NCBI RefSeq assembly: GCF_001712755.1
Contig: NZ_MDKC01000005.1
Span: forward strand, 84,842 to 148,841
DNA: 64,000 nucleotides
Source of the DNA: Gottfriedia luciferensis
GTDB lineage: Bacteria > Bacillota > Bacilli > Bacillales > Bacillaceae_G
Direction: 5' to 3'
This document shows positions 26,244 through 35,374 of this stretch, one piece after another (the first letter of the stretch is position 1; each line of letters begins with the position of its first letter). The position numbers and the translations under genes were made by a program. Below the pieces are notes generated by a model that did no database searches, was not told the DNA's origin, and saw only the letters and a list, made by a program, of their open reading frames with translations.

Positions 26244-26288
26244 AGCCTGTATCGAAAATTACTTGGTATTTGAAGATACAGGCTTTTA
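26244..26288. terminator. Hairpin upstream of the symporter 3' end
   Basis: AGCCTGTATC (26244) and GATACAGGCT (26275) form a perfect 10-bp stem with a 21-nt loop, flanked by A-run and T-run. It is 150 bp beyond the stop of the minus-strand symporter gene. Confidence 0.7.
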
Positions 26289-26440
26289 ATTTCAACGATT
26301 AATAGTTATATATATTAGTTGATTACAAGAAGTAGAGCTTGATCTCATTTTAAAAAAGAGAAGGCATAAGAAATGTAGTCAATGCCTGCAATTTAGTAGT
26401 CAGTGAAACTAGGTCTACTCAATTATCTTGTTAAGAAAGA

Positions 26441-27727
26441 TTATGCTACATTTGTTTGCTTACCGGAATCAAGTGATTTAATATAAGCTTGCGCTTTTTG
26501 TTTATCGAATTGACCTTCTGATTTAGAAATAACAACTGCCGCAAGAGAGTTACCTACGACGTTAACTGCTGTTCTCGCCATATCTAAAAGACGGTCAATA
26601 CCTGCGATAAACGCTAATCCTTCTACCGGAATTCCAACTGTACCGAGCGTTGCCAACAATACAACAAACGACACTCCCGGAACCCCTGCAATTCCTTTAG
26701 ATGTTACTATCAATACAAGTACTAATGAGATTTGGTCGCTAATCGATAAATCAATACCATACATTTGTGCAATAAAAATGGCCGCTATTGCTTGATATAA
26801 CGTAGAACCATCTAAGTTGAAAGAATATCCTGTTGGGATAACGAACGATGTGATTCCTTTAGGGCATCCAAATTTCTCCATTTTATTCATAATACGAGGT
26901 AAAACAGTCTCAGAACTAGCCGTTGAATAAGCAAGGATCAGTTCATCTTTTAATAACTTAATAAAATGAATAATATTAATGCCTGCCCATCTTGCAACAA
27001 GTCCTAAAACAACTAACACAAAGAAAATCATCGTTGAATAAACAAGAATCGTTAACTTACTTAATGGGATTAGTGATTGGACACCGAATTTTGATACCGT
27101 TACACCAATTAATGCAAATACACCAAATGGAGCAAACTTCATGATTAGATTTGTCACATAGAACATTGCTTCAGCTGTTCCCTCGAAAAACTTTATGACC
27201 GGTTTTCCTTTTTCACCGATCGCTGCCAAACCTAGTCCGAATAAAACAGAGAAGAAAATAATGGCTAACATGTTTCCTTCTGTCATTGCTGAAATGATAT
27301 TTGGTGGAACGATATTGACGAAAGTTTCAGCAAAACCGTGGCTTTTCGTCATTTCGGTTGTTTGTATATAGCTTCCGATATCTGTTTTCTGTAATGATGA
27401 CATATCAACGCCGCTACCGGGATGAAAGATATTTGCCACTAGCAATCCAACAAGAATGGCAATAGTTGTGATGATTTCAAAATATAGAATCGTTTTACCA
27501 CCGAGTTTACCAAGCTTTTTCATATTCCCAACGCCGGCAACACCGACAATTAAGCTTGAGACAACAATAGGAATAACAATCATTTTGATTAAACGAATAA
27601 AAATATCTCCAATCGGTTTAAGGTATCCTTCAATATTTGGATTTCCATAAAAGGCAGCTCCAACTGCGATACCTAAAATGAGACCAATTACAATCTGCCA
27701 AGCTAACCCGAGTTTTAGTTTTTTCAT
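26441..27727 (-). CDS. Glutamate/dicarboxylate:cation symporter (DAACS family)
   Basis: A 428-residue membrane carrier of the GltP/GltT/DctA family. Visible are the N-terminal IGDIFIRLIKMIVIPIVVSS (residues ~35-54), the serine-rich AYSTASSETVLPRIM motif (about 270), PTGYSFNLDGSTLYQ (about 305) and the late GIPVEGLAFIAGIDRLLDMA RT segment that binds the amino-dicarboxylate. Start chosen at ATG 27727, because AAGGGGTG lies before it; the frame extends 20 codons upstream without one. It diverges from a GlnK/GlnL-type two-component system 155 bp away, which probably controls it. Glutamate, aspartate or C4-dicarboxylates are all possible substrates. Confidence 0.92.
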   Translation of the reverse strand: MKKLKLGLAWQIVIGLILGIAVGAAFYGNPNIEGYLKPIGDIFIRLIKMIVIPIVVSSLIVGVAGVGNMKKLGKLGGKTILYFEIITTIAILVGLLVANIFHPGSGVDMSSLQKTDIGSYIQTTEMTKSHGFAETFVNIVPPNIISAMTEGNMLAIIFFSVLFGLGLAAIGEKGKPVIKFFEGTAEAMFYVTNLIMKFAPFGVFALIGVTVSKFGVQSLIPLSKLTILVYSTMIFFVLVVLGLVARWAGINIIHFIKLLKDELILAYSTASSETVLPRIMNKMEKFGCPKGITSFVIPTGYSFNLDGSTLYQAIAAIFIAQMYGIDLSISDQISLVLVLIVTSKGIAGVPGVSFVVLLATLGTVGIPVEGLAFIAGIDRLLDMARTAVNVVGNSLAAVVISKSEGQFDKQKAQAYIKSLDSGKQTNVA

Positions 27728-27881
27728 CCCATACACCCCTTCAAGGTTATTAAGAATATAAATGTAAGCGATTCCACTCGAAATCATACCGAATCATACA
27801 AAAACCTACAAATAAAAAATAAAAAATAAATAATTTTCTCACAACTATTTCAATTTTCCAAAGGTTTGAGTAAAATGTTTA

Positions 27882-29162
27882 ATGTTTGGAGGTGTCGAAC
27901 TGAAGGAACGAATTTTAGCAGTTGTATTTTTGATGATAACCGTTCCGCTCGCTGGAGAGTTTAAATTCTATCCGTTCAATGATGCTTTCCGTGTCAGCCT
28001 GGGGACTCCGGCATTTTTCTTATTTTTGTTATTGGGAAGGGGCATTCACCCGAATATTGCAGGAATTTTGACTGGGACAAGTGTGTTTGTATTTCGTTTT
28101 TTTTTGGCGGTCCTAATCAGTGGTATACCAGTTGATGAGGCATTTTACAGTCATTTTCCGGTACTCTTTTATTACGTGGTGTTCGCTTTCATCTTTCATT
28201 TTACTAAGATGAATGAGCAGCATAACAAGCCATTTATGATAGGGTTACTAGGAATGGTCATAGAAATTGGTGCAAGTTTAGTTGAAATGGTGATTCGATA
28301 CTCTATAGCTGATAAAATGATTGCATTTCACTCAATCGAACAGATTATCTTTATCGCGTTTATTCGAAGTTTTTTCGTACTTGGCTTTTTTAACATTTTT
28401 AAACTGAGAGAATCAAAATTGGCAGTGGAAGAGCAGCGTAGACAAAACGAGCAAATGCTGTTGTTCATTTCGAATTTGTATGAGGAATCGGTACAGCTTA
28501 AGAAAACAATGCAAAATGCGGAAGAAATCACCCGCATAAGTTATGATTTTTATCGTAGGTTGAAATCGGAAGTTTCTCATGTCCATTTTTCCCAAACCGC
28601 ACTGCAAATTGCAAGTCTCGTGCATGAAGTAAAAAAAGATAATCAGCGAATTTATGCTGGACTATCACAGTTGATTTCTACTGAAAAGCAAGAGGACTAC
28701 ATGGGAATTGAGTTATTGAGTAACATTATTCTTGTTTCCAATAGACGGTATGCAGAGTTATTGAATAAACACATTTCGTTTTCTATGCACCTCGAAGGGG
28801 AACATCCGCCATATCATGTCTATAGGGTATTATCTTTGATCAATAACTTGATCGCAAATGCGGTGGAAGCTATTGAGCAAGAGGGACATGTATCGTTGTA
28901 TGTCATTCGAAGAGACTGGATTGTAGAATTTCATGTTAGTGATAATGGACCAGGTATTGCACCGAAGTTTAAAGAAGTCATTTTTAAAGAGGGGTTTACA
29001 TCTAAGTATGATGCTTCCGGCAATCCTTCTACAGGAATTGGACTTTCATATGTGAAACTAACCGTGGACAAGCTTGGCGGACATATTAAGCTAAAAGAAA
29101 GTCATAATGAAACAGTATTTGTCATCGAGCTTCCAATTAATGCGATGATACAGAAAGGATAA
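27882..29162 (+). CDS. Sensor histidine kinase, GlnK type
   Basis: A protein of ~420 residues with five or six N-terminal helices (to about residue 175), a coiled linker, a HisKA-like box with LVHEVKKDNQRIYAGLSQL (His about 247) and an HATPase domain: NNLIANAVEAIEQ (N box), VSDNGPGIAP (G1) and STGIGLSYVKL (G2). This resembles B. subtilis GlnK, the glutamine sensor. The annotated ATG at 27882 has no good ribosome site. GGAGG at 27888-27892 is ideally spaced (7 nt) for an in-frame CTG at 27900, so the true start may be that CTG. The response regulator follows 5 bp after the stop. Confidence 0.88.
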   Translation: MFGGVELKERILAVVFLMITVPLAGEFKFYPFNDAFRVSLGTPAFFLFLLLGRGIHPNIAGILTGTSVFVFRFFLAVLISGIPVDEAFYSHFPVLFYYVVFAFIFHFTKMNEQHNKPFMIGLLGMVIEIGASLVEMVIRYSIADKMIAFHSIEQIIFIAFIRSFFVLGFFNIFKLRESKLAVEEQRRQNEQMLLFISNLYEESVQLKKTMQNAEEITRISYDFYRRLKSEVSHVHFSQTALQIASLVHEVKKDNQRIYAGLSQLISTEKQEDYMGIELLSNIILVSNRRYAELLNKHISFSMHLEGEHPPYHVYRVLSLINNLIANAVEAIEQEGHVSLYVIRRDWIVEFHVSDNGPGIAPKFKEVIFKEGFTSKYDASGNPSTGIGLSYVKLTVDKLGGHIKLKESHNETVFVIELPINAMIQKG

Positions 29163-29167
29163 ATCAA

Positions 29168-30085
29168 ATGAATTATTTTATAATAGACGATGATCCAGCT
29201 ATTAGAGCGATGCTGATAGACATGATTGAGGATGAGGATTTAGGCAAAGTTATGGGTGAAGCAGAAGACGGATCATTGGTAGATAATGACTTGCTTGCGC
29301 TCAAAAAAGTAGACGTAGTACTTATTGATTTACTGATGCCAAAGAGGGATGGAATTGAAACAATTCGTGTTCTTTCTTCTGAATTCAAGGGGAAATTCGT
29401 GATGATTTCGCAAGTAGAGGCAAAGGAGCTCATAGGGGAAGTATATAGTTTAGGAGCAGAATACTACATCACTAAGCCGTTAAACCGGATTGAAATCTCA
29501 GGAGTGTTAAAAAAGGTTAACGAACGGGTGATTCTGGAAAAATCAATTCGAGGCATACAAGAATCGTTAACTTTATTAAAAGGTCATCAGTCGCCACCAT
29601 TTGGCTCTTCTCATACAAAAAACATAATCGAAGCCGGTCGTTCATTGATTTCGGATTTAGGGATTATCGGAGAAAGCGGTAGTGAAGACTTGATGAATAT
29701 TTTAGAATTCCTGCAGGACCAAAAACAAAAGTTTGGATCCTTCTACATCTTACCGTCTCTAAAAGACATATTTTATGGATATGCAAAAAAAACGCTTGGA
29801 GAACAGGCTACCGAGGCGGAAATACAAAAAGAATCGAAAGCCTCCGAACAACGGGTTCGCAGAGCTATTTACCATGTGCTCATCCATATTGCCTCATTAG
29901 GATTAACAGATTACACGAATCCAAAATTCGAAGCGTATTCATCCACATTTTTCGATTTCTCGGAAGTCCGAAAGAAAATGTTAGAGCTTGAAGGTAAAAG
30001 TGAAAAAAGCAATAATCAAAGCCGAATCAACATGAAAAAATTCATTCAATCGCTCTATTTAGAATCAAAGCAGTTGGTGGATTAG
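29168..30085 (+). CDS. Response regulator, GlnL/YcbB type
   Basis: A 305-residue regulator. The receiver domain (1-115) has the DD pair at 8-9 (IIDDDPAIR), phospho-acceptor Asp54 (VLIDLLMP) and Lys in YYITKPLNRIE. The C-terminal half (about 160-300) matches the YcbB DNA-binding type of GlnL rather than a common OmpR or NarL output: SIADLGIIGESGSEDL-like lead, then EQRVRRAIYHVLIHIASLGL. Co-transcribed with the kinase (5-bp gap). In B. subtilis the pair controls glutamine uptake and use; here the likely target is the divergent symporter. Confidence 0.9.
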   Translation: MNYFIIDDDPAIRAMLIDMIEDEDLGKVMGEAEDGSLVDNDLLALKKVDVVLIDLLMPKRDGIETIRVLSSEFKGKFVMISQVEAKELIGEVYSLGAEYYITKPLNRIEISGVLKKVNERVILEKSIRGIQESLTLLKGHQSPPFGSSHTKNIIEAGRSLISDLGIIGESGSEDLMNILEFLQDQKQKFGSFYILPSLKDIFYGYAKKTLGEQATEAEIQKESKASEQRVRRAIYHVLIHIASLGLTDYTNPKFEAYSSTFFDFSEVRKKMLELEGKSEKSNNQSRINMKKFIQSLYLESKQLVD

Positions 30086-30419
30086 CCAATAAATTTGTTT
30101 CTTCAAATTGCAGGTAGTGTAAAAGTGTTGTAGTCAGGTTGTAACAAGGGTACGGATATTAAGCTAATGCTGTCTTTGTTTATTCAATATTAGAAAAGGA
30201 TATGAATATAGTCTTTCTACACATTTTCTGAATATTTTATTTTGTTGAAAAATGCTTTGTGTAGTTACAAATCGTATGATAAGATAAAAATCGCGTTCAA
30301 TTCAAACAATTAAATTTTTATGGTTTTAGTTGTCTGAATTTTCTTTTTTCGCAAACAACTATGAAAGTACTAAATAATTAAAATTGGAAAAGTAGCACAA
30401 GAATTTAGAGGAGGTTTTT
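30086..30419. other. Gene-free leader of the amino-acid permease
   Basis: About 330 bp. I looked for a T-box (no GGTGGTACCGCG core) and other riboswitch signatures and saw none. Promoter elements were not assigned. Confidence 0.5.
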
Positions 30420-31832
30420 ATGAATTTATTTCGAAAAAAATCAGTATCGAGTGGATTATCTAACAGTTCACTTAATAAAGTTTTAGGTGCATTTGACCTA
30501 ACAATGCTAGGAATAGGTGCAATTATTGGTACCGGGATTTTCGTTCTAACTGGTGTAGCAGCAGCAGATTATGCTGGTCCAGCACTTATACTTTCATTTA
30601 TAATTGCAGGTTTAGCCTGTACATTTGCTGCATTATGTTACTCTGAATTTGCATCAATGATTCCTGAGGCAGGCAGCGCATATACGTATAGTTATGTCGC
30701 ATTCGGTGAAATTGTGGCATGGATTTTAGGTTGGGATATGGTACTTGAATATGGACTGGCTTCATCAGCTGTAGCTAGTGGATGGTCTGGTTACTTCCAA
30801 AGTTTATTATCAGGTTTTGGAATTCATTTCCCAACAGCATTAACAAGTGCATTTGATCCTTCTAAAGGAACTTTTATAGATTTACCAGCAGTTCTTATCG
30901 TATTATTAGTTACATTCGTTCTTACTAGAGGTGTAAAAGAATCTGCAAAACTAAACACTGTAATGGTAATTGTTAAATTAGCAGTAGTAATTCTTTTCAT
31001 CGCTATAGGTGTTTGGTATGTTGAGCCAGGAAACTGGACACCGTTTATGCCAATGGGATTCTCTGGTGTAACAGCTGGAGCTGCAGTTGTTGTTTTTGCT
31101 TACTTTGGTTTTGATGCAGTAGCTACTGCTGCTGAGGAAGTAAAAAATCCTCAACGTAACTTACCAATCGGTATTATTTCTGCATTAACAATTTGTACAA
31201 TCTTATATATCGTTGTTTCCTTAATTCTTACGGGTATCGTGCCGTTTGATCAACTTGGTGTTAAAGATCCTGTTGCTTTTGCTTTATCATTTATCCACCA
31301 AGATTGGGCAGCTGGTTTCATTTCACTAGGTGCAATAATTGGTATTACTACAGTTTTAATCGTAATGATGTTTGGACAAACACGTTTATTCTATTCAATC
31401 AGTAGAGATGGTTTACTTCCGAAAAAATTATCAAAAGTTAATGGTAAAACTCAAGTACCGGTTGTAAGTACATGGGTAACTGGTGGGTTAGTTGCTGCAT
31501 TTGCTGGTTTAATTCCATTAAATAAACTAGCTGAATTAACAAATATTGGTACATTATTTGCCTTCTCAGCTGTATCACTTGGCATTTTAGTCTTAAGAAA
31601 AACTCATCCCAACTTAAAACGTGGATTTAAAACTCCTTGGGTTCCTGTTGTTCCAGTATTAGCAATTTTATTCTGTGGATATTTAATGTTCCAACTTTCA
31701 GCATTTACTTGGAAGGGATTTGTAGTTTGGTTAGTAATAGGTTTAGTAATTTACGCTACTTACGGTTATAAAAACAGTAAGTTAAATCAGAGTGATAGTA
31801 TAGAAGAACCACAAATAAAGCTGCATAAATAA
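30420..31832 (+). CDS. APC-family amino-acid permease (YfnA-like)
   Basis: A 470-residue protein with about 12 helices. The APC signature GAIIGTGIFVLTGVAAADYAG (residues 33-53) marks the unwound first helix; FAALCYSEFASMIPEAGSAY is the second conserved block; AYFGFDAVATAAEEVKNPQR the sixth-helix region. These fit the YfnA/CAT cationic subgroup. Ribosome site GAGGAGG is strong. Alone between an empty leader and the terminator at 31838. Confidence 0.92.
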   Translation: MNLFRKKSVSSGLSNSSLNKVLGAFDLTMLGIGAIIGTGIFVLTGVAAADYAGPALILSFIIAGLACTFAALCYSEFASMIPEAGSAYTYSYVAFGEIVAWILGWDMVLEYGLASSAVASGWSGYFQSLLSGFGIHFPTALTSAFDPSKGTFIDLPAVLIVLLVTFVLTRGVKESAKLNTVMVIVKLAVVILFIAIGVWYVEPGNWTPFMPMGFSGVTAGAAVVVFAYFGFDAVATAAEEVKNPQRNLPIGIISALTICTILYIVVSLILTGIVPFDQLGVKDPVAFALSFIHQDWAAGFISLGAIIGITTVLIVMMFGQTRLFYSISRDGLLPKKLSKVNGKTQVPVVSTWVTGGLVAAFAGLIPLNKLAELTNIGTLFAFSAVSLGILVLRKTHPNLKRGFKTPWVPVVPVLAILFCGYLMFQLSAFTWKGFVVWLVIGLVIYATYGYKNSKLNQSDSIEEPQIKLHK

Positions 31833-31837
31833 AAATT

Positions 31838-31884
31838 GGGCTATCCCTTAAGTTAAGAGAACTGACTTATGGGAAGCCCTTTTA
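31838..31884 (+). terminator. Terminator after the permease
   Basis: GGGCTATCCC (31838) pairs with GGGAAGCCC (31871), with CTTAAGT/ACTTAT extending inward, followed by T4. Confidence 0.85.
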
Positions 31885-32406
31885 AATACAAAAAATCACC
31901 TATTACTAAGTGGATTGCACATACTTCCTATGCAAGTTCTTTCCGTCTTAACAAAATAAAACTGTTTTCCCTTCAAATTAATTCCAAAATGTATTGGTGG
32001 TCTCCATAGCTGATTAATATAAGCTAATCACAGATTTTCCCAACTCATATCACTGATTTTTTATTCCTTGCCTTGTTTTTGGAACATGTATATATCTTCT
32101 TGTATGATCAGTTCTTTCGAAGATTTGAGTATTTGGTAATATTATTTTTCGGAATTCCATTTGGTATTTGGAAAATCTCAAGTATATGGACAACATTACT
32201 GCCTGTATTATGACACTAAGGAAAGGAGATTTTTCGATGAACTCCACCAAACTATGAATATAAACAAATTACAGATGTAACCGATGAAGTTATTAAAAAA
32301 TTTTTTCAATTTGACTTTCTTCAATAATTTTTAGAAGAATTGGTATCTGCATGTATTGTTTTCCAATCGTCTTTTTTAGTTGAGTAATCAATAACTAATT
32401 ACAATA
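31885..32406. other. Gene-free, probably decayed stretch
   Basis: About 520 bp. The plus strand near 32250-32330 has a short protein-like run (YKQITDVTDEVIKKFFQFDF) without start or ribosome site, perhaps a gene remnant; I could not identify it. Confidence 0.4.
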
Positions 32407-32622
32407 TGCACCATACCTCAAAATAAACAATTACTTTTCAATTGCACAGAAATTGCACGGACATATTAGAATCAATAGAAATAAACGAATTACAATGAAT
32501 AAAATTTCATCACCCATTGATTTACTGGACTTAATTGAACTAAAATATTCATAATTACTGGATAAGACTCGTACTCTGTAATTGACAGTGTAGGGGTCGC
32601 TGGTTCAAGTTCAGTTGGGATA
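32407..32622. repeat. Att-like arm plus tRNA-Val 3' fragment, copy 3
   Basis: 32582-32621 repeats the tRNA 3' half (AGGGGTCGCTGGTTCAAGT exact, then one C-to-T change). The arm to its left (32407-32581) is homologous to 19053-19230. Motif TTGCACAGAAATTGCAC (near 32450) holds two TGCAC half-sites, as expected of integrase arm sites. This is the distal end of the tRNA-linked region. Confidence 0.85.
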
Positions 32623-32683
32623 GTGATGATTATTTTACAATGAGCAAGCAATCAAAACTCCTAAATTTGAAAATTAGTCTAAA

Positions 32684-32716
32684 ACGCTATCTACTTAAAG
32701 ATGGCGTGTTTTTTTT
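32684..32716 (+). terminator. Terminator beyond tRNA fragment 3
   Basis: ACGCTATCT (32684-32692) with AGATGGCGT (32699-32707), one wobble, then T8. Confidence 0.85.
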
Positions 32717-32791
32717 ATATTAACCGATTATAGCAATAGATTTCATAAAATCAGAACACTAGTTAAAAATTAAACAATACAAATTAATTAT

Positions 32792-32804
32792 CAGAAAATT
32801 TAAA
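32792..32804 (+). promoter_or_regulatory. Shared 13-mer CAGAAAATTTAAA, copy 1
   Basis: The same 13-mer occurs upstream of two subtilase genes (35623 and 40109). Here it is 61 bp before the start codon and is followed by GAACGCTTGTTC, a short palindrome. Confidence 0.5.
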
Positions 32805-32852
32805 ATAAAAATATGAACGCTTGTTCAAAAGTAAATCAAGGAGGATTTTTGT

Positions 32853-34307
32853 ATGTCAAAACGCAAATTGATTCATGCATCAACGGTTCTTGCTTTATTT
32901 CTTTCATTCGGGTCTGTTATGTCTTTTGCATCTGCAAAAACAAATGATTCAATTAAAAGAGAAACCAAAAACACAGTTATCTCAACTAAATTATCAGTGA
33001 AAGCGAATACTGATATTACGTCGCCTGAGGAAAATCTTGGATATAGTCTAGGAACTCAAGCCTTTATTTATGGGTATCCTTTACTCACGTTGGAACGTAC
33101 GAAACAACTAAGAGCCACTACTCAATCAAAAGATTGGTTATTATTAAATAAATTTCGATATAGCGAAACATTAGCGACAGCAGATGAGAAAAGTGCAATG
33201 GCTCCAAACAATGATACTTTATATTATGATGCATGGTTAAATCTTTCTAAGTATCCCGTTATGATAAATGTACCGGATACAAATGACCGTTACTATAGTA
33301 TTCAACTAGTTGATGCTTGGGACAACACATTTAACTATATTGGTCGACGTACGACAGGGACAAAAGTTGGTCACTTTGCAATTGTATCGCCTAATTGGAA
33401 AGGTGCATTGCCAGAAGGGGTTACAAAGATTCAAGCACCTACTGATCACGTTTGGGCTTTAGGACGAATATTCGTAAAGAATGATGATGACTTAGCAGAA
33501 GCAGTTAACTTAGAGAAAAAGTTTACAATTACGAAATTAAACGGGAAGGATCCAATATTTAAAGAACGTAGGAAGGATTTATTAACGAGTTCAAAAGTGG
33601 AAGCGTTGTCAGCAAAAGAATTCCTAAGATTAATGAATGAAAATATTCTTAAGAACATGCCATCTCAAGAAGAGAATACTTTATTAGATCAATTTAAAGA
33701 AATTGGTATTGATTCAACTGTAAAAGATTCATTAAAAAACATTAGTCAAGATACATTAAATGGAGTGGACAGAGCGATTAAAGATAGCATGGACATCATT
33801 AAATATAAAACTCAACAGCGTGCGTATACAAAAGATTGGCGTTTTAGTTTTGATGGTGGTGTGTACGGTCATAACTATTTATTAAGATCGGTTATTGCAT
33901 ATAATGGTACAGTTGCAAATATACCTGAAGAAGCGCTTTATTCCAGTACTTTAGTTGATAGCACAAATACTCAATTAAATGGAAAAAATAAGTACGTACT
34001 TCATTTTGATAAAGGTAGATTACCAGATGTACAAGCATTTTGGTCGCTAACTATGTATGGTACAGACTTTTTTCTAGTAAAAAATCCAATTAACCGCTAT
34101 AAAATTGGTAATTTTTCTAATGAAATAAAATACAATCCTGATGGGTCACTAGACATTTATATCCAACACGATTCACCGAAAGGAAAAGAAGCCAATTGGT
34201 TACCAGCTCCAGAAGGTGACTTTAAATTAATTATGAGATTTTATCAACCTAGTTTTAATGTGTTAAACGGAAGTTATAAAATGCCTTCTGTCCAAAAAAT
34301 AGATTAA
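32853..34307 (+). CDS. Secreted DUF1254/DUF1214 protein
   Basis: A 484-residue protein with a Sec signal peptide (about 1-29, cleavage near SFASA). An N-terminal DUF1254 region (about 60-200: FIYGYPLLTLERTKQLRATT, APNNDTLYYDAWLNLSKYPV, YYSIQLVDAWDNTFNYIGRR) and a C-terminal DUF1214 region (about 355-475: NGKNKYVLHFDKGRLPDVQA, FWSLTMYG, WLPAPEGDFKLIMRFY) match the usual two-domain layout. Found in bacteria and large viruses, with no established activity. Ribosome site AAGGAGG. First gene after the last tRNA fragment. Confidence 0.9.
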   Translation: MSKRKLIHASTVLALFLSFGSVMSFASAKTNDSIKRETKNTVISTKLSVKANTDITSPEENLGYSLGTQAFIYGYPLLTLERTKQLRATTQSKDWLLLNKFRYSETLATADEKSAMAPNNDTLYYDAWLNLSKYPVMINVPDTNDRYYSIQLVDAWDNTFNYIGRRTTGTKVGHFAIVSPNWKGALPEGVTKIQAPTDHVWALGRIFVKNDDDLAEAVNLEKKFTITKLNGKDPIFKERRKDLLTSSKVEALSAKEFLRLMNENILKNMPSQEENTLLDQFKEIGIDSTVKDSLKNISQDTLNGVDRAIKDSMDIIKYKTQQRAYTKDWRFSFDGGVYGHNYLLRSVIAYNGTVANIPEEALYSSTLVDSTNTQLNGKNKYVLHFDKGRLPDVQAFWSLTMYGTDFFLVKNPINRYKIGNFSNEIKYNPDGSLDIYIQHDSPKGKEANWLPAPEGDFKLIMRFYQPSFNVLNGSYKMPSVQKID

Positions 34308-34450
34308 TAAACTCAGTACCGACATTTTCACAATACGTAAACTTAAAATATGGAGAGGGATGTTCCCAGATTTTTAGTTAATTGATAAAGCTTTGAATAC
34401 TAGTAATCAAGCATTGCACAGTTTATAAAACAACATTTTAGAAAAAAAAA

Positions 34451-34485
34451 ACAGCCCCCAACTTTTTATGAGGGGGTTGTTTTAG
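34451..34485. terminator. Bidirectional terminator
   Basis: ACAGCCCCC (34451) pairs with GGGGGTTGT (34472) with one G-U pair; A-run before, T-run after. It separates the DUF1254 gene and the convergent lysR gene. Confidence 0.9.
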
Positions 34486-34486
34486 T

Positions 34487-35374
34487 TTATTCTATTTCTT
34501 TTTTTAGTAATTGAAGAAATCTCTTTGTGATACTTGAAACGGGTTTATTGTTAGCCTGAATATACCATATAGGATTTGGATTAAAATTAGGTAATTCAAT
34601 CGGAATTGTGAATATCTTACCGGTCAACACATTTATATCTGAATCTAAAGTCTTATCATATGTTAATGTGATTGCCAATCCTTCGATCACAGCATTTTTA
34701 ATTATTTCTGTATTAGTAGCAGAAAAGAGAATGTTAACCTCATCAAAAAATAAGTCAAATATTCGCTTTACGTGCCAACCATCATATAAAGCAAATTTCT
34801 CATTAATTAAATTTTCCGGTGTAAGTAATTCATAGCTTCTCAAGGGAGAATCTTTACCAACACATATACATAGTTTCCCTTCATAAATTTTTTTATAATT
34901 TATATCAACTTCACTCTTTAGCTGGAATTCATTGATCGGAAGTAATCCTAAATCAGATTTTCCTGACTTAATATTGGCCAATACTTCCATTGGACCCATT
35001 TCATACATATATACATCAATTTCGGGAGATTCTCTTTTAAGTTCTAATATTGAATCAAATACTACATTCGTCACGCTCGGTACGTAAGCTATTTTTAAAA
35101 TAGTTTTCGATAAGTTAGCTTGAACATTTATCTCTTCTTTCATTTCTTCGTATTTAGATAAAATTTCAGCTGCTTTTCTAATAACAACCTGCCCTTCCTC
35201 AGTCGGAATTGTCCCGGTTTTAGTACGCGTAAAAATCTTCAATCCCCACTCTTTTTCCATTTGAGTAATGAACTGACTGATTACCGAAGGAGAAGTATGA
35301 AGTTTCTCCGCTGTTTTTATAATTGATTTTTCTTTCGCAACCTCTATAAGATAGTTAATTTTTTCTAAGTACAT
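34487..35374 (-). CDS. LysR-family transcriptional regulator
   Basis: A 295-residue protein from ATG at 35374, chosen because GGAGGA lies 6 nt upstream; 19 further codons are open beyond. The N-terminal winged helix reads INYLIEVAKEKSIIKTAEKL then SPSVISQFITQMEKEWGLKI (residues 5-45). The effector domain (about 90-290) has ILKIAYVPSVTNVVFDSILE and LGLLPINEFQL. It diverges from the first giant subtilase gene, whose start is 354 bp away, so it may regulate it; effector unknown. Confidence 0.9.
   Translation of the reverse strand: MYLEKINYLIEVAKEKSIIKTAEKLHTSPSVISQFITQMEKEWGLKIFTRTKTGTIPTEEGQVVIRKAAEILSKYEEMKEEINVQANLSKTILKIAYVPSVTNVVFDSILELKRESPEIDVYMYEMGPMEVLANIKSGKSDLGLLPINEFQLKSEVDINYKKIYEGKLCICVGKDSPLRSYELLTPENLINEKFALYDGWHVKRIFDLFFDEVNILFSATNTEIIKNAVIEGLAITLTYDKTLDSDINVLTGKIFTIPIELPNFNPNPIWYIQANNKPVSSITKRFLQLLKKEIE

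Noticed and set aside
30086..30419. T-box or other riboswitch before the amino-acid permease
   Set aside because: No T-box core, no specifier-like stem and no terminator hairpin close to the start codon were seen.
32050..32250. 66-codon minus-strand ORF
   Set aside because: No ribosome site, no recognisable motif, and it lies in a stretch that looks decayed.
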